64,000 bases of DNA. Source: Thermaurantimonas sp046299575. GTDB taxonomy: Bacteria; Bacteroidota; Bacteroidia; Flavobacteriales; Schleiferiaceae. This document shows positions 16,783 to 25,968 of this stretch, in pieces. The stretch is from positions 124,001 to 188,000 of the forward strand of contig NZ_JBKBHX010000005.1 of NCBI RefSeq assembly GCF_046299575.1, written 5' to 3'. Every line of letters starts with the position of its first letter. Positions within the stretch are counted from its first letter, which is position 1. Under the pieces are notes generated by a model, which had not been told where the DNA came from, searched no databases, and worked only from the letters and a program-made list of their open reading frames with translations. The position numbers were made by a program, and so were the translations under genes.

Positions 16783-17356
16783 ACTGCTGCAATGGTTTAC
16801 AGCCGGCGATGAGCGCCTGCTATTGGCGATCAACGGCAGTGGTACGCCGGGGATGGATGCGGTGTGGCTGTACGTGACGGGCAAATGGAGCTGGATGCCG
16901 CTCTATGGGCTGCTGCTGTTCTGGGTGTGGAAAGTAGCCGGCAGAGAGGGTTTTACAGCCTTTGTGGTGCTGGTGGGCATTGGTCTGCTGCTGAGCGATG
17001 TGGGATCGGTATGGCTTTTTAAAAATACGTTTAAGCGGCTTCGGCCATGCCATGTGGAGGCTTTGGCAGGGCAGCTCCGGCTGCCGGGTGGCTGTGGGGG
17101 CCAGTATGGGTTTGTGTCGAGCCATGCGGCAAACAGCTTTATGCTGGCAGGACTGCTGATGGCGTTGTTTTACAGAGGTCATAAGTGGATAGTGCTGATG
17201 GTGCTCTGGGCGGGATTGGTGAGCTTCAGCAGGCTATATCTCGGGGTGCATTACCCGACGGATGTGCTCTTCGGGGCGGTATATGGCGGTGTGATTGGTG
17301 TATTTTTGGGGTGGCGGGGCAGACACCTTGTGACAGGATTCACAGGAAAGCGATGA
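16775..17356 (+). CDS. PAP2-superfamily membrane phosphatase
   Basis: 193 residues with about five to six membrane helices. The three PAP2 signature motifs are present: KNTFKRLRP, SSHAANSF and SRLYLGVHYPTD, containing the two catalytic histidines and the aspartate. The family removes phosphate from lipid pyrophosphates or phosphatidic acid at the inner membrane; candidate substrates are undecaprenyl pyrophosphate or lipid A phosphate, not decidable here. It overlaps obg by 8 bp and is therefore probably co-translated with it. Length is normal for the short bacterial form. Confidence 0.88.
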   Translation: MNELLQWFTAGDERLLLAINGSGTPGMDAVWLYVTGKWSWMPLYGLLLFWVWKVAGREGFTAFVVLVGIGLLLSDVGSVWLFKNTFKRLRPCHVEALAGQLRLPGGCGGQYGFVSSHAANSFMLAGLLMALFYRGHKWIVLMVLWAGLVSFSRLYLGVHYPTDVLFGAVYGGVIGVFLGWRGRHLVTGFTGKR

Positions 17357-17369
17357 TGTGATCAGGTAT

Positions 17370-17525
17370 GTGCACGCTGCGCGTGAGGCATGCGAAGGGC
17401 GCGCGCAAGCGCGGTGCGAAGGCTGAGCACAGCGAAGCCGAGCACGGAAGCGATAGCGTACCCCGGAGCACGCCGACCCGAACGACGTAGCGAAGCGAAG
17501 GAAGTGAGGGGCACGCCCAAAATGA
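17370..17525. repeat. GC-rich structured intergenic element
   Basis: The 182-bp spacer between the PAP2 gene and trmD is unusually GC-rich and full of short imperfect repeats (GCGAAG, GAGCAC, GCACGC). On the minus strand it reads GGCGTGCCCCTCACTTCCTT, then TTCGGGTCGGCGTGCTCCGG. I recall closely similar intergenic repeats scattered in other Bacteroidota genomes, but this window holds only one copy. Frames through it are not genes. Confidence 0.45.
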
Positions 17526-17538
17526 AAAAAGAAAGAGA

Positions 17539-18249
17539 ATGAGAATTGACATTATAACGGTGCATCCGGAGCTGCTCTCCGGCCCCTTTAGCCACAGCAT
17601 TCTCAAGCGGGCGCAGGAACGCGGGCTGGCTGAAGTGGTGGTGCACGACCTGAGGCCCTGGGGCCTGGGCAAACACAAGCAGGTGGATGACTACCAATAC
17701 GGTGGTGGGGCGGGTATGGTGATGATGGTGGAGCCGATTTACCGACTGGTGCAGCATCTGAAATCGCAACGCTCGTATGACGAAGTGCTGTATATGACGC
17801 CTGACGGTGAGCCCTTTAACCAGCAGACAGCGAACCGACTGTCGATGAAGGAAAACCTGCTGATCATCTGCGGGCATTACAAAGGGGTGGATCAGCGGGT
17901 GCGCGATCTGCTGGTGACGATGGAGCTTTCGATCGGCGACTACGTGATCTCGGGGGGCGAGCTGGCTGCGGCTGTGGTGGCCGACGCGGTGATTCGGCTG
18001 ATACCGGGTGTGCTCAACGATGAAACATCGGCCCTGACCGATACCTTTCAGGACGGGCTGCTGGCACCGCCGGTCTATACGCGTCCGCCGGAATTTATGG
18101 GGCACAGCGTACCGGAAGTGCTACTGAGCGGCCATCAGGCGATGATAGAGCAGTGGCGTTTCGAACAGTCGCTGCAGCGAACCCGTGAGCGCCGGCCGGA
18201 TTTATATAAAAAATTCATTGAAACAGATCATGCGAACGAAAAGCATTAA
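17539..18249 (+). CDS. trmD: tRNA (guanine(37)-N1)-methyltransferase
   Basis: 236 residues, standard length. TrmD methylates G37 next to the anticodon and prevents +1 frameshifting. The SPOUT deep-knot signatures are clear: ICGHYKGVDQRVRD and SIGDYVISGGELAA, plus the N-terminal MRIDIITVHPEL and the PPVYTRPPEF loop. The start is a clear ATG after the GC-rich spacer element. Its 3' end overlaps the start of rimO by 20 bp. Confidence 0.97.
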   Translation: MRIDIITVHPELLSGPFSHSILKRAQERGLAEVVVHDLRPWGLGKHKQVDDYQYGGGAGMVMMVEPIYRLVQHLKSQRSYDEVLYMTPDGEPFNQQTANRLSMKENLLIICGHYKGVDQRVRDLLVTMELSIGDYVISGGELAAAVVADAVIRLIPGVLNDETSALTDTFQDGLLAPPVYTRPPEFMGHSVPEVLLSGHQAMIEQWRFEQSLQRTRERRPDLYKKFIETDHANEKH

Positions 18250-19537
18250 AAAGAAGAAAATCAATGTAGTCACCCTCGGCTGCTCAAAAAATCTGTACGA
18301 CAGCGAGGTGCTGATGGGACAGCTGCGCGCCAGCGGCAAGGAGGTAGTGGCCGAAGCTCCGGTAGGTGACATAGTGGTAATCAATACCTGCGGCTTTATA
18401 AATAATGCCAAGCAGGAGAGCATAGATACCATCCTGCACTATGTGGATCTGAAAGAACGCGGCAAGGTGGAAAAAGTCTATGTAACCGGCTGTCTGAGCG
18501 AGCGCTACAAACCGGACCTGGAAAAAGAGATTCCTGAGGTGGATCAGTACTTTGGCACGCGCGACCTGCCGCGGCTGCTCAAGGTGCTGGGGGCCGACTA
18601 CAAGCACGAGTTGGTAGGTGAGCGGCTGCTGACCACGCCGGCGCACTATGCATACATGAAAATATCGGAGGGCTGCGACCGCCCGTGCAGCTTCTGCGCC
18701 ATACCGCTGATGCGCGGTGGGCACAAGAGCACTCCAATCGAAGTCTTGGTAAAACAGGCCGAATCGCTGGCTGCAAAAGGGGTGAAAGAGCTGATCCTCA
18801 TCGCTCAGGACCTGACCTACTACGGACTGGACCTGTACAAAAAGCGCGAACTTGCCCGCCTCCTCACCGAATTGGTCAAGGTAGAGGGCATCGAATGGAT
18901 CAGGCTGCACTACCTGTATCCGGCAGGCTTTCCGGAAGATGTGCTCGAGGTGATGGCTCGCGAACCGAAAATCTGTAAGTACGTGGACATACCGCTGCAG
19001 CACATCAGCGATCCGATACTGAAAAGCATGCGTCGGGGTACTACCCGTGAAAAGACGAATCGCCTGCTGGCACTGATGCGCGAAAAGGTGCCGGGCATAG
19101 CGATACGCACTACGCTGATTGTGGGCTATCCGGGGGAGACTGATGAAGACTTTGAGATCCTGAAGGAATGGGTGCGCGAGACGCGCTTCGACCGGCTGGG
19201 GTGTTTTACCTATTCGCATGAAGAAAACACTCATGCCTACCAACTGACGGACGACGTGCCTGAAGAAGTAAAGCAGGCCCGTGCAGCCGAAATCATGGCC
19301 GTACAACAGCGCATATCGGAAGAGCTAAACCGACAGAAAGTAGGAAAAACCTTTCGCGTACTCATCGACCGCACGGAGGCCGGGCACTACATCGGCCGGA
19401 CGGAATTTGATTCGCCCGATGTAGACAATGAGGTGCTGATCCCAATCGAATCGGCCGAATATCTGCGGATCGGCGACTTTTACAACGTGCGCATCACCGA
19501 CAGCACAGAGTATGATTTGATCGGTGTAGTTGTCTGA
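18230..19537 (+). CDS. rimO: ribosomal protein S12 methylthiotransferase RimO
   Basis: About 435 residues from the ATG at 18230 (MRTKSIKKKKINVVTLGCSK); the longer frame to 18185 adds residues without family character. RimO is a radical-SAM enzyme with two 4Fe-4S clusters that thiomethylates an aspartate of S12. Visible are the N-terminal MTTase domain (LGCSKNLYDSE, NTCGFI), the radical-SAM cysteines in SEGCDRPCSFCAIP, and a C-terminal TRAM domain. VTGCLSERY and GCSKN distinguish it from MiaB. It overlaps trmD and is followed within 35 bp by a terminator. Confidence 0.96.
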   Translation: MRTKSIKKKKINVVTLGCSKNLYDSEVLMGQLRASGKEVVAEAPVGDIVVINTCGFINNAKQESIDTILHYVDLKERGKVEKVYVTGCLSERYKPDLEKEIPEVDQYFGTRDLPRLLKVLGADYKHELVGERLLTTPAHYAYMKISEGCDRPCSFCAIPLMRGGHKSTPIEVLVKQAESLAAKGVKELILIAQDLTYYGLDLYKKRELARLLTELVKVEGIEWIRLHYLYPAGFPEDVLEVMAREPKICKYVDIPLQHISDPILKSMRRGTTREKTNRLLALMREKVPGIAIRTTLIVGYPGETDEDFEILKEWVRETRFDRLGCFTYSHEENTHAYQLTDDVPEEVKQARAAEIMAVQQRISEELNRQKVGKTFRVLIDRTEAGHYIGRTEFDSPDVDNEVLIPIESAEYLRIGDFYNVRITDSTEYDLIGVVV

Positions 19538-19560
19538 TCATTGATATCTCAATACGGAAT

Positions 19561-19594
19561 AAAAAAAGCCCGGCTGTTTAGCCGGGTTTTTTTT
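19561..19594. terminator. bidirectional intrinsic terminator after rimO
   Basis: CCCGGC-tgttta-GCCGGG (19569-19586), preceded by an A run and followed by eight T. It lies between the converging rimO (plus) and LruC protein (minus) genes and can serve both strands. Confidence 0.92.
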
Positions 19595-19614
19595 ACCACA
19601 AAAACCACACCCAG

Positions 19615-21021
19615 TTAAGGCTTCTGATAAATTTTTGTATTATCTCTGTATCCTGACAGATTGAGATACCAATCCGGAAACAACATTCCGCTGCTCATCG
19701 CCCACTGGCTGAACTTAAGGTGAGCACTGGTAATGGGCGTCTTTTCGATTGGATAATCAAATGTGCCGGGTATGTGAATTGCCCATGGAAGGTTCTGTTT
19801 GTTTTTATAATATCTGCCAGCCGAAGGATTTGAATCGTCATCGCCTGTGCCGAAGAGAGCTGTATTAGCCAATGAAGTAGGGGCTTTATCAGGCAGGTGA
19901 ATTTCGCGGCCACGGGTCAAATTTGAGAAGATGAAGGGGTTGAAATTTGTCAAATTCAGCTGAGCTATTGTATAGGTTGGCGTGCTGAAGGTTATATCTA
20001 TCAATACGGTCTGAGGCTCACGATAGGTTGCTCCAGGTGTAGTATTTACACCAATCGCACCTTGGCCAGGGTGGGGCATCAAGGAATATGCATTGTCAAA
20101 AACAATAACAGTAGGTATACTCTGACCGGCTTCCAGGCCATTGGAATTTAGTGATATAATGTTTTCAGACAGTGAGAAACCAGTAGCAGAGATAAGACTT
20201 TGATTGGTAGAAGTGCTTCCGAACTGGAATCCAAAGCCATTTTTAAATCCGGCTCCAAAAGCTTTGAGTGTGAAGCTTGCCTTAATGTCTTTTACTTTAT
20301 TCAGGCTATTGGTGATTGCAGTTAATTTGTATTCAATAACCATATCGTTGAAGTCGTAGTCACCATTATATGGCCAGAGGTCCTCAAATGCAAGTGTTCC
20401 CTGAGCTGCTATGGATGAAAAGGCTCTCTGTGGGTCATTAGGAAATTCGTCCTGACCATCAGGCACACCATCTCCATCGGTATCAGCCGGTGCTGGAGTA
20501 CAACCTGTACCATTGCAATTCATTACATAAGTAAAGTCAGCAACTGAGAAATTGACAATTTGTCCGTTTGTACCGGCTTTTGCAGATACGCGCTGGTTCT
20601 GAAGCGAAGTAAGAGTATATGTAATTTTCAGAACGCCAGCCTTGCCTCCTCCAATATTTTTGGTATTGTCAAATTTAAAACCCTGGAAAGGATCTGAACC
20701 AAGATTCGGACCGACCACTAGATTACCACCTGTCATACTGCCAGAGAGCACTTGTAAACTCATATTTGAATATGTACCGGGTGCTGCCTCTATGGACAAA
20801 TGTGATAGCTCTCTACATCTTGGACCTCCACAGCCGTTGTGTGTGACATGCAATACGATAGTGTAGGTATTGTTGGGGTTACAAACTACCGACTTTATAG
20901 TGGTTGAGAATCCTCCACCGTTTACTTTGGTGATTTCGCATGCAGCAGATTGAGAATAAGTTCGTTTTCCAAAAAAGAATATTGTTAGAATAAGCATTAA
21001 TCTTAAAGAAAAAGATTTCAT
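19615..21021 (-). CDS. LruC-domain secreted protein
   Basis: 468 residues with a signal peptide (cleavage about 24-26, before ACEITK). The middle holds a calcium-type thrombospondin-3 repeat (DTDGDGVPDGQDEFPNDP), followed at once by the LruC domain start (FSSIAAQGTLAFEDLWPYNG DYDFND pattern). LruC proteins are surface or outer-membrane-associated proteins of Bacteroidota and Leptospira without a known enzyme activity. A N-terminal beta-rich region precedes. It starts 6 bp after the stop of a small lipoprotein gene, so the two form an operon on the minus strand. Confidence 0.82.
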   Translation of the reverse strand: MKSFSLRLMLILTIFFFGKRTYSQSAACEITKVNGGGFSTTIKSVVCNPNNTYTIVLHVTHNGCGGPRCRELSHLSIEAAPGTYSNMSLQVLSGSMTGGNLVVGPNLGSDPFQGFKFDNTKNIGGGKAGVLKITYTLTSLQNQRVSAKAGTNGQIVNFSVADFTYVMNCNGTGCTPAPADTDGDGVPDGQDEFPNDPQRAFSSIAAQGTLAFEDLWPYNGDYDFNDMVIEYKLTAITNSLNKVKDIKASFTLKAFGAGFKNGFGFQFGSTSTNQSLISATGFSLSENIISLNSNGLEAGQSIPTVIVFDNAYSLMPHPGQGAIGVNTTPGATYREPQTVLIDITFSTPTYTIAQLNLTNFNPFIFSNLTRGREIHLPDKAPTSLANTALFGTGDDDSNPSAGRYYKNKQNLPWAIHIPGTFDYPIEKTPITSAHLKFSQWAMSSGMLFPDWYLNLSGYRDNTKIYQKP

Positions 21022-21027
21022 GGTGTG

Positions 21028-21387
21028 TTAATTTAAAGTGAAGTGAATAGTTGACTGATCAAGATTTATTTCATAGACGTTATCTAGGAATTCAGCTCTT
21101 ATTGTTTTATGATGTGCCGGGAGCTGAATTGTAGTCTTGTAAGATTCATCTTTGGTGAGCATCGCTTTGTGGATCACATTTCCATCTGAGTCTTTTATCA
21201 AAAGAACAGAATTTGCGTATCCGATGATATCCAGTTGATATGTTTTTGCAGCATCCCATTCGAAAGTACTGTTGACGACCATTTCATGGATGTCTACAGG
21301 ACCGGTTGGATTGTTTGAGACAGGATCTTTATTACAGCCTAATAGTATTGATCCAAATATTGTTAAAATTAAAAGCTGTTTTTTCAT
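21028..21387 (-). CDS. small lipoprotein in operon with the LruC protein
   Basis: 119 residues with a lipobox (LLGC, Cys at about 18). The rest is a single small beta domain beginning STFEWDAAKTYQLDI, a pattern that elsewhere in Bacteroidota, as I recall, appears as the N-terminal domain of LruC proteins. Here the two halves seem to be separate genes 6 bp apart. Function unknown; a surface complex with the LruC partner is inferred from the pairing. Confidence 0.65.
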   Translation of the reverse strand: MKKQLLILTIFGSILLGCNKDPVSNNPTGPVDIHEMVVNSTFEWDAAKTYQLDIIGYANSVLLIKDSDGNVIHKAMLTKDESYKTTIQLPAHHKTIRAEFLDNVYEINLDQSTIHFTLN

Positions 21388-21734
21388 GATTTAAATTTAT
21401 TTTACTAAAACTCAAAAAAATTACATGCCAGATATCATATGATTTTGATATTCAAAATCATACATTTTTTCAAAATGTTTTTACTTGTCCCATTATTGGA
21501 TTTTAATATATGTACTTTCCCAAAATTGGATTTTTTCCCGAGTTGTTGTTGTCAAATTAAGTTTAGGACAAATTTTTTTGAGATTTTTTGCAGCAGTCTA
21601 TAAAATTAAAGTTAAGCTTAACAATTTACTGATTGCATAGTCATCTTTAAATTAAAATAAAACGTATAAAATGTACACTAATATCCCTAATGAGTATTTC
21701 ATATTTGTAATCTCTAACACAAAAAGAAGTTATA
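21388..21734. other. intergenic stretch between divergent genes
   Basis: About 350 bp, AT-rich, between the minus-strand lipoprotein operon and the plus-strand phosphorylase gene; it must carry both promoters. The only regularity I see is a repeated ATTGGATTTT (about 21494 and 21524), possibly a regulator site. No gene or RNA recognised. Confidence 0.4.
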
Positions 21735-23432
21735 ATGAGCCGTTCAGAATACAGCAACTGGAAAATGCCCTATATTCCTGATGAGAGATATTCAAAGAGA
21801 GTAGCATACTTCTCAATGGAATTTGCCATTGATCAAAGTTTGAAAATATATAGCGGTGGTCTGGGCTTTTTGTCGGGCTCACACATGCGCTCTGCTTATA
21901 ACCTTAAACAAAATTTGATTGGCATAGGAATTCTCTGGAAATATGGTTATTACGACCAAAATCGAAATCACGATCAAACGCTGAGGGTTGATTTTATTGA
22001 GAAGAATTATACCTTTTTAGAAGATACTGGAATCGTTGTAGAAGTTCAAATATTCGACAATCCTCATGTAAAAGTTAAAGCTTTTGTCTTGCGGCCTGAA
22101 ATTTTTAAAACAGTTCCTATATATCTGCTTACCACCGATGTGGACGAAAATGATCACCTCTCCCGCACTATTACCAATCGCCTATATGACGACAATGAAC
22201 TTACCCGCGTGGCACAGAGTATTGTGCTTGGCCAGGGTGGTGCCAAAGTAGTAGAAGCACTGGGTGGTGCCGACATTTATCACTTAAATGAAGGACATGC
22301 TCTGCCAGCATTCACCTACCTGTATGGCAAAGCTTCCGATAAAGAGGCCATAAAAAAACAATTTGTCTTTACAACACATACTCCTGAGCCTGCTGGAAAT
22401 GAGGAACACTCATTAGACTTATTACAGAAAATACATTTTTTTCCAAATTGGAACAAAAAAGACATTGAACGAATAACTCATCAAACACCCGATAGAGTTA
22501 ATTATACACTAGCAGCGCTTAGGCTATCAAAAAAAGCCAATGCCGTAAGCAAACTGCACGGCGAAGTATCGCGCGAAATGTGGAAAAACTACCAAGACGT
22601 ATGTGAAATTGACCACATCACCAATGCTCAGAGTCTTACTTATTGGGGCGATAAACCCATACAGCAAGCTCTAGAAGCCAATGATTATCAGGCCATAGTA
22701 GCCCGTAAAAAAGAATTAAAATACGATCTCTTCAAAGTAGTGGCAGACCAAACCGGCAAACTCTTTGACCCTGAGGTGATTACAATTGTCTGGGCGAGAA
22801 GGTTTGCAGCGTATAAACGACCTGACCTGCTCTTCCGAGAAATGGAACCCTTTATGGAAGCCTTGACCAATAAAAAATATCCTGTTCAAATCATCTGGGC
22901 AGGCAAACCCTACCCTACCGATTATAGGGCAATTGATGTCTTTAATCGAATTGTACACCTTACAAAGCGTCTTCCCAATGCGTGTATACTTACCGGATAT
23001 GAACTTGCTCTTTCTCGCATTTTGAAAAATGGCACCGATGTATGGCTCAATACCCCACGCAAACCCCGAGAAGCATCAGGTACAAGTGGAATGACTGCCG
23101 CTATGAACGGCGCAGTAAATTTCTCCATCAACGACGGATGGATGGTAGAATTTGGCAAACACCGGCACAATTGCTATCTGATACCTGATACCACTGCACC
23201 CGGAGTCGTGGAAATTCAGGATAAAGAGGATTTTGAAAACCTTTACAAGGTTTTAAACAACGAACTGCTCCCCGACTTTTATGACGGGAAGGGTATGTGG
23301 AAAAAGATTATGATGAACTCCATGAAAGAGGTATTAACCTACTTTAGATCTACCCGCATGGCCGATGAATACTACACAAAGCTCTACTTGTACCAACCAG
23401 TTTCAGAAAAAAAGACTTCCAAAAAACGTTAA
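21735..23432 (+). CDS. glgP: alpha-glucan phosphorylase family protein (GT35-like) lacking the PLP lysine
   Basis: 565 residues, similar to the short alpha-glucan phosphorylase branch. Family features are MEFAIDQSLKIYSGGLGFLSG at the N-terminus, HLNEGHALPA, FTTHTPEPAGNEEH and WARRFAAYKRPDL. Phosphorylases release glucose-1-phosphate from glycogen with PLP bound to a lysine in a GTSxMKxxLNG loop. Here the loop is ASGTSGMTAAMNG and the lysine position is Thr454, so classic PLP-dependent chemistry is doubtful. I recall GTSGMTAAMNG in other Bacteroidota members, which argues for a real subfamily rather than an error. Single gene with no glycogen genes beside it. Confidence 0.78.
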   Translation: MSRSEYSNWKMPYIPDERYSKRVAYFSMEFAIDQSLKIYSGGLGFLSGSHMRSAYNLKQNLIGIGILWKYGYYDQNRNHDQTLRVDFIEKNYTFLEDTGIVVEVQIFDNPHVKVKAFVLRPEIFKTVPIYLLTTDVDENDHLSRTITNRLYDDNELTRVAQSIVLGQGGAKVVEALGGADIYHLNEGHALPAFTYLYGKASDKEAIKKQFVFTTHTPEPAGNEEHSLDLLQKIHFFPNWNKKDIERITHQTPDRVNYTLAALRLSKKANAVSKLHGEVSREMWKNYQDVCEIDHITNAQSLTYWGDKPIQQALEANDYQAIVARKKELKYDLFKVVADQTGKLFDPEVITIVWARRFAAYKRPDLLFREMEPFMEALTNKKYPVQIIWAGKPYPTDYRAIDVFNRIVHLTKRLPNACILTGYELALSRILKNGTDVWLNTPRKPREASGTSGMTAAMNGAVNFSINDGWMVEFGKHRHNCYLIPDTTAPGVVEIQDKEDFENLYKVLNNELLPDFYDGKGMWKKIMMNSMKEVLTYFRSTRMADEYYTKLYLYQPVSEKKTSKKR

Positions 23433-23850
23433 TCCGCCAAAAGTTAATTTGCATAAATCCTAAATTTTAAGCATTTTTATTGAGTTCCAAACTTCTTAAA
23501 ACTGGGCAAGTACTTTAGCGCTTGTACAACCGGGAAAATAACCCTTCTTAGCAGAGATACATTCGATTTTTTGCAATTTGATTTAGCTTTGACCGTCAAG
23601 CTTTATGATTTTAGAGTCAAGTAGGTTTTCTAATGCATCCATCGGCTAAAAGAAGCTGGATGATAAGAATTTACCTTATAATTTTAAAATCCCATTTACC
23701 AAAAAAATCAAAAAAGAGCTATTTCATCAGCGATTTGAAATGATTGATTAAAAAATTTTTGTTATTTGTGAAATTTCGCTGAGAGAAAATTTTTTTAATC
23801 TTTTAATTTTGCCGGTGGAAAGCGAACTAAACTTTTAAAAAGTACCCACC
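23433..23850. other. intergenic stretch, possible promoter only
   Basis: About 420 bp, AT-rich, without a convincing gene. TAATTTTG at 23804-23811 fits the -7 box TAnnTTTG upstream of the next gene (ATG at 23851). No terminator hairpin was seen after the phosphorylase gene. Confidence 0.4.
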
Positions 23851-24183
23851 ATGAAAACAATCATTAGCCAACGTTCTGTACAATTTCTCAACAAAAGCAT
23901 TGCAAATCAAGCAACAGCCACCAATTCATCTTTAGCGATGGCTGTGCAACAACTCAGTTTGGGCAACTTTAATCCCCTTGAGAATTATCTGAGAGAGAAA
24001 CTTCTTTTGATCGACGATCAAGAGATGCGTGCCGAAGTAATTACAAATTTTTTTAACAAGGTAGAAAACCTCATAAATACCCTCCGCCACAAGGCTGCCA
24101 TGGAACACGACATCTTTGAGATCGAAAACATGGAAAAAGCATCTGTGTATCTGCCAATACTTAAGAAGAAATTTATTCGATAA
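23851..24183 (+). CDS. small hypothetical protein
   Basis: 110 residues, mostly helical, charged, no signal peptide or membrane segment (core NPLENYLREKLLLIDDQEM and a basic tail KKKFIR). I do not recognise it. It starts with a clear ATG after a plausible TAnnTTTG box and ends 30 bp from the converging ggt gene. Confidence 0.5.
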   Translation: MKTIISQRSVQFLNKSIANQATATNSSLAMAVQQLSLGNFNPLENYLREKLLLIDDQEMRAEVITNFFNKVENLINTLRHKAAMEHDIFEIENMEKASVYLPILKKKFIR

Positions 24184-24212
24184 CCCGCTCAGGCGCAGGT
24201 CTAACACATTTC

Positions 24213-25877
24213 TTACAGTCCTCCGGCGGCTGAATTTCCCTTACGATGGAAATCAGCCGCCGGAATCATTCTATCTCCCTGAAATTCAATTGCATTAAAA
24301 ATTCCAATTTGTTCAATTTCCTGAATCTTATATCCCATGCGGCTCAAATTTTTTAAGCTTTTTTCTGAGAGTGCCCCCCTCTCCACGACCAAATCTTCCG
24401 GTAACCATTGAGCGTGCAGTTTTTTATGATCAATGGCAACCTGCAACGCCCAGCCACGGATCACCAAGTCGATTACCTGAAAGACGTTTGTAATAATCGT
24501 ACTACCACCTGGTGTACCAAGAGCAGCAATCGGTTTTCCATCTTTTAAAACGATAGTGGGCGACATACTGCTCAGCATTCGATGACCAGGCCGGACTTTG
24601 TTGGCATCTGAATAAGGAAGTCCAAATTGATTGCTGTGGCCAGGGGCTGTCGAAAAGTCATCCATTTCGTTGTTGAAAAACATGCCTTTGTAATACAACT
24701 TAGATCCGAAGTAACCATTGAGGGTAGTAGTGATACTTACAATCAGTCCTGAAGAATCAGCCGTGCAGAAGTGCGTTGTTTGAAAGCTTTCGATTTTGCC
24801 TGATTTTGCCGATCCCAGCTCATCAGGGGGAGTTATTCGGCCTTCAGAAATAGAAGCAGCACGCGATTTCAGGTAATTATCCGATTGAATTTTCTGAATG
24901 TCATATTGATCCACAGCTAAGGGATCACCTAGATACCTATGTCGATCGGCATATATGCGTTTGGCCATTTCAGCAAAGTAATGCGTATACTTAGTTGAGT
25001 AAGGCTTAAAGCGATTGAAACGAAGCAACTCAGACATTTTAAAAAATTGATACATTCCAATGCCGCCAGCCGAAGGCAAAGACATGGTGTAAATGGTATG
25101 CCCGCGATAGCTGATCACTTGCGGTTCACGCCAAAGAGCTTTGTAGAGAGCGAAATCTTCGGCCGTGTGACATCCGCCTCCTGATTGCAGAAATTCAGCC
25201 ATATCACGGGCGAATGTGCCCAGGTAGAAAGAATCCGGTCCATAGACAGCTATTCTTTCGAGCGTTTCAGCAAGCTCGGTTTGGACAAACCAATCTCCTT
25301 CTTTAAAAGGCGCATTTAAGTTTAGAAACGAAGGCAGCCGGCCGTTGATGCGAAGTATTTCTTTAATATTGTTATTCCAATGATCCGCCATATATTTTGT
25401 AAGCTTATGTTTTTTAGCCAATTCAATGGCGGGCTGCAAACACTCTTCCCAATTTAAACGGCCAAGTGAATCGTGCAGCATCTTCATGCCAGCTACTGAG
25501 CCTGGTATGCCGACCGCTGGAGCACCATCAAGGCTTGCCCGAATAATGGGCATCCCTACCGAATCCAGATACATATCGGCTGTAGCTGCCATCGGAGCAG
25601 ACTCGCGAAAGTCAAGAGCCAGTACTTGCCCATTAGGTATGTATACGACAGCAAATCCACCACCTGCAATATTGCCTGCCACCTGATAAACAGCGGCTAA
25701 AGCAAAATGTACTGCCACGGCTGCATCTACCGCATTGCCTCCCCTCTTGAGGAGCTCAACCCCGGCCTCTACTGCCAGCGGGTGTGCGGCTGAGATCGCT
25801 CCGATACTGTATGCTTTATTCTGGGCTTTAAGAGAAATTACAAATATTTCGAGAAGGCTAAGCAAAAAAATTCTCAT
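24213..25877 (-). CDS. ggt: gamma-glutamyltranspeptidase
   Basis: 554 residues with a short signal peptide. This secreted Ntn-hydrolase cleaves gamma-glutamyl bonds, for example in glutathione, and matures by self-cleavage before the nucleophilic threonine. The N-terminal part has SAAHPLAVEAGVELLKRGGN AVDAAVA in two overlapping family blocks and GGGFAVVY. The processing site is QTTHFCTAD, making Thr367 the likely new N-terminus. Downstream, GYFGSKLYYKG, SSMSPTIVLKDG and LGTPGGSTI form the gamma-glutamyl pocket. Length is close to the E. coli enzyme (580). Single gene, converging on the small hypothetical gene. Confidence 0.93.
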   Translation of the reverse strand: MRIFLLSLLEIFVISLKAQNKAYSIGAISAAHPLAVEAGVELLKRGGNAVDAAVAVHFALAAVYQVAGNIAGGGFAVVYIPNGQVLALDFRESAPMAATADMYLDSVGMPIIRASLDGAPAVGIPGSVAGMKMLHDSLGRLNWEECLQPAIELAKKHKLTKYMADHWNNNIKEILRINGRLPSFLNLNAPFKEGDWFVQTELAETLERIAVYGPDSFYLGTFARDMAEFLQSGGGCHTAEDFALYKALWREPQVISYRGHTIYTMSLPSAGGIGMYQFFKMSELLRFNRFKPYSTKYTHYFAEMAKRIYADRHRYLGDPLAVDQYDIQKIQSDNYLKSRAASISEGRITPPDELGSAKSGKIESFQTTHFCTADSSGLIVSITTTLNGYFGSKLYYKGMFFNNEMDDFSTAPGHSNQFGLPYSDANKVRPGHRMLSSMSPTIVLKDGKPIAALGTPGGSTIITNVFQVIDLVIRGWALQVAIDHKKLHAQWLPEDLVVERGALSEKSLKNLSRMGYKIQEIEQIGIFNAIEFQGDRMIPAADFHRKGNSAAGGL

Positions 25878-25968
25878 TTACTGCGTTTTGTCATAGCATA
25901 GATACTTAATGATTTCAAACCTTCGTTGCCGACTTATAAGGTAATTTTTCACAAAAAAAATTATTCAA

